A DNA stretch of 11,395 nucleotides from contig JBDNFP010000499.1 of assembly GCA_041689775.1 (NCBI GenBank), positions 1-11,395 of the forward strand, read 5' to 3'. This DNA comes from JBDNFP01 sp041689775. Its GTDB lineage: Bacteria; Bacteroidota; Bacteroidia; Cytophagales; Spirosomataceae. The stretch's first letter is position 1. Each line of letters opens with the position of its first letter. The translations under genes were made by a program, and so were the position numbers. Below the pieces are notes generated by a model. It ran no database searches, had not been told where the DNA came from, and worked only from the letters and a program-made list of their open reading frames with translations. Shown in pieces: positions 6,308 to 11,395 of the stretch.

Positions 6308-6353
6308 TCGTTTTTTGATTCTAACCTATCAAAATGCCGTTTTTCTGATTCTA
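6308..6353. repeat. Two imperfect direct repeats, 30 bases apart, between divergent genes
   Basis: TCGTTTTTTGATTCTA (6308-6323) and CCGTTTTTCTGATTCTA (6337-6353) share a T-run followed by GATTCTA. The GATTCTA cores (6317 and 6347) are exactly 30 bases apart, close to three helical turns, so both copies would face the same side of the DNA. They sit in the 159-base region between the divergent DUF1080 genes. Binding by a regulator is possible but not shown. The T-richness makes chance similarity a real alternative. Confidence 0.4.
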
Positions 6354-6403
6354 TGTCGTAAATTTCAGGTCTAAATCCAGTTAACCACTATTTAAATACG
6401 TGT

Positions 6404-8248
6404 ATGTTTAAACGTCAAGTCTTTTTATTGAAATGTATTGCCATTAGTGTAGTCACTTTTTGGGGAAGCATTTCTTCCGCCCAGCAAGTACTACCCCTGA
6501 ATGATCTTTCTGCTTTTACCACCAAATCAAACAATTGGCGGATTGTCGGGGATGCTATGGTGGACATCTCAAAAGTGAATGCCCTAACGACTACTCCGGG
6601 GAATGGAGTATTGGCGTGTACTCACAAGCAGGGAGCTTACGGTAACGAATATGAACTATTGTCTAATTTTAAGCACGGTGACCTTGATATCGAGATGGAT
6701 TTTATGCTTGCCAAAGGCTCCAACTCGGGCATCTATTTACAAGGAAATTACGAAATACAGCTATTCGACAGCTGGGGTAAGAAAAACGCAATGTATAGCG
6801 ACTGTGGTGGAATCTACGAGCGCTGGGATGACTCGAAGCCCGAGGGCCAGAAAGGCTATGAAGGCTACGGACCCCGCCTGAACGTAGCCAAAGCTCCCGG
6901 TTTGTGGCAGCACATTAAGATTTCCTATCAGGCTCCCCGTTTTGACCAGGCGGGCAAGAAGGTTTCGAACGCAGTATTTCTTAACGTAGAGTTGAACGGC
7001 ATGACGATCCACGAAAATGTGGAGATAAGCGGTCCTACTCGTGGTGCGCTATCGGAGGATGTAGCAATGGGTCCCCTCCGTATTCAGGGAGATCATGGCT
7101 CGCTGGCTATCAAAAATATGGTAATCAATAATTTTGATAAAAAGCCGGGCACACTGACTGATCTGCAATACAAAACGTATTACGGTAGCTACTCCCAAGA
7201 CCTTGACCCATCTACGCTAACAGTTGCAGAAACGGGTACTTCCGAAGCACTTACCTGGGATGTATTGAAGGAGTCAAACAACTACGTACTGGTTTATAAT
7301 GGTACTTATGATGCTCCTACGGCTGGCGAATACACTTTCAAGATTCAGGCATCGGGCAATAGCTACTTGAAAATTGACGGTAAAGAAGTGCTTTCTAATG
7401 AGTGGAAAACTAATAATGACTTCCGCGCCGATAAAGCTACGCTGACCGCTGGTAAGCATTCGGTATATATCTATTTAAACAAGCGGGATGGTTGGTTGAA
7501 ACCCGTACTTGGCCTTTGGGTGGCTGGTCCTGGATTCCGGGAAGTACCTTACCACTCCCTTGGGTCAACCTTGGGTGGAAGTCCGGCGGACCCAATACTG
7601 GTAAATGCTACCACCAATACAGTCTTACGTAGCTTTATGGATGTTCGTAAATCGCCCACGGCCAAACGCCAGCGTATAGTTCACTCGGTTTCGGTAGGTA
7701 GCCCTTCCAACTTACACTATACCTACGATCTGGACAAAGGTTCGGTATTTCAGGTATGGCGTGGTGGATTTCTGGATGCTACCCCCATGTGGAACGACCG
7801 CGGCGATGGTTCGTCCCGTCCCCGTGGTAGCCTCACCTTACTTGACAACGCGATGTTCCTTGGCAAGGCATCCGGACAAAGTACCTGGGCCATGGATACT
7901 ACAGGTAGTGGTTATCGTCCCAGAGGCTACGAGTTGGATGCGAATGATGTTCCGACTTTCAAGTACGAGGCCTTTGGCTCCGTGGTAACTGACCGCACGG
8001 CGGTAGTAGCTGATAAATATTTTTCGCGGGAGGTGAAGCTTTCCAAGCCCATAAAAGGGTTGATGGCCCGCCTGGCCGAAGGGAATTTGATTGAGAAGAT
8101 ATCAGATGGGCTCTACGCCGTGGATGGTAAGGAATACTACATTCAGTTGGCTTCGGGTACTAGCCCGATGGTTCGTACCGTAAATGGCCACCAGGAACTA
8201 CTGGTTTCGATGGATAAAGGTACCCTGAACTACTCAATCATGTTCTAA
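6404..8248 (+). CDS. Secreted multidomain protein: DUF1080 domain, PA14-like domain, unnamed C-terminal domain
   Basis: The 614-residue protein has an N-terminal signal peptide (hydrophobic 7-20, cleavage around SSA-Q at 24-27). Residues about 30-245 are a DUF1080 domain: DLDIEMDFML (93-102), SNSGIYLQGNYEIQLFDSW (106-124), APGLWQHIKISYQAPRF (164-180) and GPLRIQGDHGSLAIKNMVI (223-241). Here the usual QDHG motif reads QGDHG. Residues about 250-385 look like a PA14 sugar-binding beta domain, with YNGTYDAPTAGEYTFKI (298-314), YLKIDGKEVL (321-330) and LTAGKHSVYIYL (347-358). The rest (395-614) has conserved-looking WRGGFLDATPMWNDRGDG (452-469). I recall similar sequence next to propeller-cytochrome proteins, but I know no name for it. 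It is the first gene of a probable operon, 91 bases before the dehydrogenase gene with no terminator between. Carbohydrate binding plus processing outside the cytoplasm is inferred. Confidence 0.87.
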   Translation: MFKRQVFLLKCIAISVVTFWGSISSAQQVLPLNDLSAFTTKSNNWRIVGDAMVDISKVNALTTTPGNGVLACTHKQGAYGNEYELLSNFKHGDLDIEMDFMLAKGSNSGIYLQGNYEIQLFDSWGKKNAMYSDCGGIYERWDDSKPEGQKGYEGYGPRLNVAKAPGLWQHIKISYQAPRFDQAGKKVSNAVFLNVELNGMTIHENVEISGPTRGALSEDVAMGPLRIQGDHGSLAIKNMVINNFDKKPGTLTDLQYKTYYGSYSQDLDPSTLTVAETGTSEALTWDVLKESNNYVLVYNGTYDAPTAGEYTFKIQASGNSYLKIDGKEVLSNEWKTNNDFRADKATLTAGKHSVYIYLNKRDGWLKPVLGLWVAGPGFREVPYHSLGSTLGGSPADPILVNATTNTVLRSFMDVRKSPTAKRQRIVHSVSVGSPSNLHYTYDLDKGSVFQVWRGGFLDATPMWNDRGDGSSRPRGSLTLLDNAMFLGKASGQSTWAMDTTGSGYRPRGYELDANDVPTFKYEAFGSVVTDRTAVVADKYFSREVKLSKPIKGLMARLAEGNLIEKISDGLYAVDGKEYYIQLASGTSPMVRTVNGHQELLVSMDKGTLNYSIMF

Positions 8249-8339
8249 GCCGTGATGGGGTTATATTCCTCGCATGGTTTGAATCAATCACCCATTAATT
8301 TTTGTCTCCGATGAGGAGGCTTATTAAGAAAATAGAAGT

Positions 8340-10280
8340 ATGAAACAATTTGTAAAGACACTATGCCTGTTCCTGGCTACCGCGTCCTTGCTGTTTGCGC
8401 AAGAGTCGCCCAAGGAAGAAGATTACTATAAAATGTTGACGCCCCCGATTCCTGAGGGAATTATTCTCGAAGTGGGCGGACTTACCACCTTGCCGAATGG
8501 TTCCATTGGTATTTCTACCCGCCGGGGCGAGGTCTGGATCGTAGAAAACCCAACGAGCCGTACTCCTTACTTTCGGAAGTTTGCTTCGGGACTGCACGAA
8601 ATTCTGGGACTTGCCTGGAAAGATGGAGCCCTTTTTTGTGCGCAGCGTGGCGAGCTTACCAAGCTGATTGATAAAGACGGTGATGGTAAGGCGGATATCT
8701 ACGAAACGGTATATTCTTGGCCAGTATCAGGTCACTACCACGAGTACTCTTTCGGGCCCAAAATTGCTCCCGATGGTAGCTTTTTCGTGAGTGGCAACGT
8801 AGCCTTTGGCGATGAAGAGTGGTGGCGTGGTGAGAGCCGGGTACCCAGCCGAGGTTGGATTTTCCGTATTACTCCCGATGGAAAATATGAGCCCTACGCA
8901 ACGGGTGTTCGTTCTCCGGCCGGAATTAGTATGTTGGATGGCGAGCTATTCTACACCGATAATCAGGGGGACTGGATGGGTTCAGGCGGAATCTGGCAGG
9001 TAAAAAAGGGTAGCTTCATGGGCCACCCCGCCGGCTTAAAGTGGTCGGGAGAACCCGGCTCGCCCGTAAAGCTGACGGAAAAGCAATTCTTTGCCGAAAT
9101 GGACAATCAGCAGGTAAAAGATGCCAACGGTCGGTACATTAAGCCGGAGAATAACCCTAACGATAAGAACCCCCGCTTTTTGTACGAATTGAAAAATAAA
9201 TACCCCGATAGCGGGGTACAACTACCTGCGGTATGGTTACCCTACGGCATTCACGGCATTTCTACCGCCGAGATAATCAAGGACGATACCAAAGGGAACT
9301 TTGGTCCTTTTGCCGGACAGTTTTTTGTGGGCGATCAGGGACAAAGCAAGATCATGCGGATATTCATGGAAAAAGTAAACGGCGAGTACCAGGGCGCCGC
9401 CTTCGATTTCCGCAGTGGCTTCCAGTCGGGAGTGCTTCGCATGTCCTACGCCAAAGACGGCTCCATGTTTGTGGGCGAAACCAACCGCGGATGGGGTTCG
9501 GCCGGAGATGCTAATCAGGGATTACAGCGCCTGGTATGGAATGGCAAGATGCCCTTCGAAATGTACACCGTAAAGGCGATGCCGGATGGTTTTGAAGTGA
9601 ACTTTACTATGCCGGTAGATCGTAAATCAGCCGAGAATTTGAATTCCTACACGGTAAGCAGCTTCCTGTACAAGTACCATGCGGTTTACGGTAGCCCTCC
9701 GGTAAACACCGAAGTATTACCCATAAAAGGAGTAAAAATATCGGAAGATGGTAAAACAGTACGTGTCGTTATGGATGGCTTACGTAAGTACTATATCCAT
9801 CACCTTGATCTCAGCGGCATTCGGGCGGCCAACACCTACCATTCGCTGGTACACCCATCGGCTTACTACACGCTGAATAATATACCCGACGGTCCAAAAT
9901 TAAAAGTGGCTGAACTGACTACCACTCGTTCTGGTGATACGAAAGTTGCCACCACAAAATCGACCATGGATATGGCATCGCCCGATGGTAAAAATCAGCC
10001 GGTGGCGGCGGCAAGTACCAAGGCTCCGACTTACGATGAGGTAAAGCCTTTGTTGCAGCGTAATACGTGTTTGGCTTGCCACGCGATGGATAAGCGGGTC
10101 GTTGGCCCAGCCTACAAAGAGGTTGCTAAGCGGAAGTACTCCGACGAGGAGATCGTAGACCTGATTTATAATCCTAAGCCTTCCAACTGGCCGGACTACG
10201 CTACCCCAATGGCCGCCATGCCGCAGGTACCGAAGGCCGATGCCCTTAAAATTGCTTCCTGGATTAATTCTTTGAAGTAA
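8340..10280 (+). CDS. Secreted PQQ-dehydrogenase-like beta-propeller with C-terminal cytochrome c domain
   Basis: The 646-residue protein has a signal peptide (hydrophobic 7-19, cleavage after LFA at 18-20). Residues about 35-400 resemble the beta-propeller of soluble glucose/sorbosone dehydrogenase-like proteins, with repeated turns such as LPNGSIGISTRRGEVWIV (51-68), APDGSFFVSGNVAFG (143-157), GVRSPAGISMLDGELFYTDNQGD shortened at 189-211, and MSYAKDGSMFVGETNRGWG (368-386). DKDGDGKAD (111-119) is a calcium-binding-like loop common in this group. A linker (530-562) precedes a cytochrome c domain with CLACH (577-581) binding heme and Met627 in MPQVP as the probable axial ligand. I infer oxidation of a sugar or alcohol with electrons passed intramolecularly to heme. 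Cofactor and substrate are not shown, and some relatives carry no proven activity. It is second in an operon with the DUF1080-PA14 gene, ending at the terminator at 10311-10349. Confidence 0.88.
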   Translation: MKQFVKTLCLFLATASLLFAQESPKEEDYYKMLTPPIPEGIILEVGGLTTLPNGSIGISTRRGEVWIVENPTSRTPYFRKFASGLHEILGLAWKDGALFCAQRGELTKLIDKDGDGKADIYETVYSWPVSGHYHEYSFGPKIAPDGSFFVSGNVAFGDEEWWRGESRVPSRGWIFRITPDGKYEPYATGVRSPAGISMLDGELFYTDNQGDWMGSGGIWQVKKGSFMGHPAGLKWSGEPGSPVKLTEKQFFAEMDNQQVKDANGRYIKPENNPNDKNPRFLYELKNKYPDSGVQLPAVWLPYGIHGISTAEIIKDDTKGNFGPFAGQFFVGDQGQSKIMRIFMEKVNGEYQGAAFDFRSGFQSGVLRMSYAKDGSMFVGETNRGWGSAGDANQGLQRLVWNGKMPFEMYTVKAMPDGFEVNFTMPVDRKSAENLNSYTVSSFLYKYHAVYGSPPVNTEVLPIKGVKISEDGKTVRVVMDGLRKYYIHHLDLSGIRAANTYHSLVHPSAYYTLNNIPDGPKLKVAELTTTRSGDTKVATTKSTMDMASPDGKNQPVAAASTKAPTYDEVKPLLQRNTCLACHAMDKRVVGPAYKEVAKRKYSDEEIVDLIYNPKPSNWPDYATPMAAMPQVPKADALKIASWINSLK

Positions 10281-10310
10281 TAAAAAGGTAAGTCTGTATT
10301 GGCTACTAAT

Positions 10311-10349
10311 AAAAACGGTGATGCAGCGTCGAGCTACATCACCGTTTTT
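10311..10349. terminator. Bidirectional intrinsic terminator between convergent genes
   Basis: AAAAACGGTGATG (10311-10323) and CATCACCGTTTTT (10337-10349) form a perfect 13-bp stem, with an inner AGC/GCT extension (10325-10327 with 10333-10335). A-run and T-run flank the GC core symmetrically, so RNA from either strand ends the stem in a T-tract. It lies 30 bases after the plus-strand stop at 10280 and 28 bases after the minus-strand stop at 10378. Confidence 0.92.
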
Positions 10350-10377
10350 CACTCTACTAGAATCCAGAAAAGGTTTT

Positions 10378-11268
10378 TTACACCTTAAACTTCTTTTTCA
10401 AATAGGTTAGCGCCATTCCGTACGCTTCCTTAGCACCGGCTTCATCGAATTTAGGGTTGCTAGGATTCGCAAAACCATGCACGCCGGGGAATATTTTATA
10501 CGTCAGGTTTTTACCGGCTTTCCTCATGTTGGCGTCGAACTTCTCAATGACTTCCTTAGAAATACGCTCCTTGGTAGCAAACAGACCAAGTACGTCACTA
10601 CTTAGGTTTTTGAGTTGGGCAACATCCTCAACGGGCATTCCATAATACATCACCGTTCCGATTGTATTCTTACCACCAAGCAGACCTGAGCGCAATGACC
10701 AACCACCACCGAAGCACCAACCGACGTTAGCGATTTGAGCCTTTGGGCCAGCATAATCCATTCCGCCTTTGACGATGTTCACAAGACGCTCATCATTCGT
10801 ACCCATCATCAACTTACCGGCTTCCTGTGGGTTGTTCGTCGACTTGCCATCGTACAAATCCAGAGCAAGTACATTTATGTTTTCGCCTAGGTCAGTATAG
10901 AAGGTATCCGATTGGCGGCGAATATAGTCATTTAAGCCCCACCATTCTTGGTACACAAAAAGCCACTTATCGGTTTTCTTTTTAGCTTTAACCATGTACC
11001 CACTAGCGTCTTTTCCGTCGTGAGTCTTGAAGGTTATCTCTTCACCCATGGCGACATACACAAGGGGAAGTGGTGCCTGATGCAAGGCCTGAAAAGCTGG
11101 ATCGAGGGCAAATTGCTTCATGCCTTCTTCGGTAAATGGGGAATCGTTGAATGCGACACTATGGCAAATAGGGATTACCGTAGAGGTAGTGGTAGCCTGC
11201 GGATACCAAGTGTAGAGGCCAAATATGCTGGCCATGATCACGTGAAATGAAACGATAAATTTAGTCAT
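10378..11268 (-). CDS. Dienelactone hydrolase family alpha/beta hydrolase, probably exported
   Basis: The 296-residue protein starts with a hydrophobic segment (4-20) that could be a signal peptide or anchor, though no clean cleavage site is visible. About 50 residues follow before the hydrolase domain (about 75-296). The nucleophile is Cys185 in GWCFGGGWS (183-191), the GxCxGG elbow of dienelactone hydrolases. His264 in FPGVHGFANPSN (260-271) is the catalytic histidine, and Glu108 in YQEWWGLN (106-113) matches the conserved glutamate of the family. Where the catalytic Asp is expected, in GLFATKERISKE (228-239), I read Glu234. These enzymes hydrolyse small lactones or esters; the natural substrate here is unknown, and aromatic degradation genes are absent. 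The gene is convergent with the propeller-cytochrome gene. The ATG at 11268 is supported by the charged-then-hydrophobic N-terminus. Confidence 0.87.
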   Translation of the reverse strand: MTKFIVSFHVIMASIFGLYTWYPQATTTSTVIPICHSVAFNDSPFTEEGMKQFALDPAFQALHQAPLPLVYVAMGEEITFKTHDGKDASGYMVKAKKKTDKWLFVYQEWWGLNDYIRRQSDTFYTDLGENINVLALDLYDGKSTNNPQEAGKLMMGTNDERLVNIVKGGMDYAGPKAQIANVGWCFGGGWSLRSGLLGGKNTIGTVMYYGMPVEDVAQLKNLSSDVLGLFATKERISKEVIEKFDANMRKAGKNLTYKIFPGVHGFANPSNPKFDEAGAKEAYGMALTYLKKKFKV

Positions 11269-11395
11269 GATTGTAAACTAGTACATGTTATTTTGGTAGT
11301 TGGGATAAAAAGCACTTTTTGTTCAAAATTGTTTTGACCACTCGTTACTAGTTTTAACCTTTTGTTGCTAAGTAGCTAACAGCTATTAGTTTGTA
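11269..11395. other. Upstream region of the hydrolase gene, no clear feature
   Basis: These 127 bases are AT-rich, with several T and A runs and a short TAGCT/AGCTA inverted repeat (11373-11385). On the minus strand CAATTTTG is one base off the TAnnTTTG promoter box, but no partner element is evident. I see no coding frame, and nothing else that can be supported before the window ends. Confidence 0.4.

Noticed and set aside
8249..8339. Possible terminator or separate promoter between the two plus-strand genes
   Set aside because: Only a tiny CTCC/GGAG hairpin without a T-tract is visible and no clear promoter box, so co-transcription remains the simpler reading.
9900..10352. Minus-strand 150-codon frame under the cytochrome domain
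   Set aside because: It is antisense to the heme-binding region and would run through the bidirectional terminator; no motif or start context supports it.

Overview
The window looks like a chromosomal segment of a Bacteroidota bacterium, most likely a member of the Cytophagales. This rests on three things: no Shine-Dalgarno-type ribosome sites before the genes, several secreted DUF1080-family proteins, and a short-type alpha-glucan phosphorylase. The assignment is inferred from gene content and sequence style, not from a database search. Coding is dense on both strands. No gap between genes exceeds about 200 bases. I saw no rRNA, tRNA, CRISPR array, insertion sequence or phage gene.

Left part (1-3443, all minus strand): the 5' two thirds-kilobase of an alpha-glucan phosphorylase gene that runs off the left edge; a secreted DUF3500 protein followed by an intrinsic terminator; a secreted DUF1080 protein (family now called 3-keto-disaccharide hydrolase) directly upstream of the DUF3500 gene and probably co-transcribed with it; and a crotonase-family enzyme.

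Middle part (3444-5479): a soluble, highly charged helical protein built from four 29-residue tandem repeats (minus) is divergent from a small coiled-coil lipoprotein (plus). The lipoprotein gene converges on an unrecognised 188-residue acidic, aromatic-rich protein (minus). The two convergent stop codons are 12 bases apart and share a perfect hairpin that lies partly inside the 188-residue gene.

Right part (5480-10377): a second DUF1080 protein (minus, with a strong terminator) is divergent from a two-gene plus-strand unit. That unit encodes a 614-residue DUF1080 + PA14-like + unnamed C-terminal domain protein, and a 646-residue secreted beta-propeller dehydrogenase-like protein with a C-terminal cytochrome c domain. 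A 13-bp perfect-stem bidirectional terminator separates this unit from a convergent dienelactone-hydrolase-family gene (10378-11268, minus).

Reading it together: the window has three different DUF1080 proteins plus a secreted propeller-cytochrome c protein, all with export signals. I infer a periplasmic or cell-surface system for oxidation and cleavage of glycosides through 3-keto intermediates, with electrons leaving through the fused cytochrome. The visible genes support the parts list. The substrate and the oxidation step are hypotheses. The phosphorylase, crotonase, repeat protein and 188-residue protein have no clear link to it.
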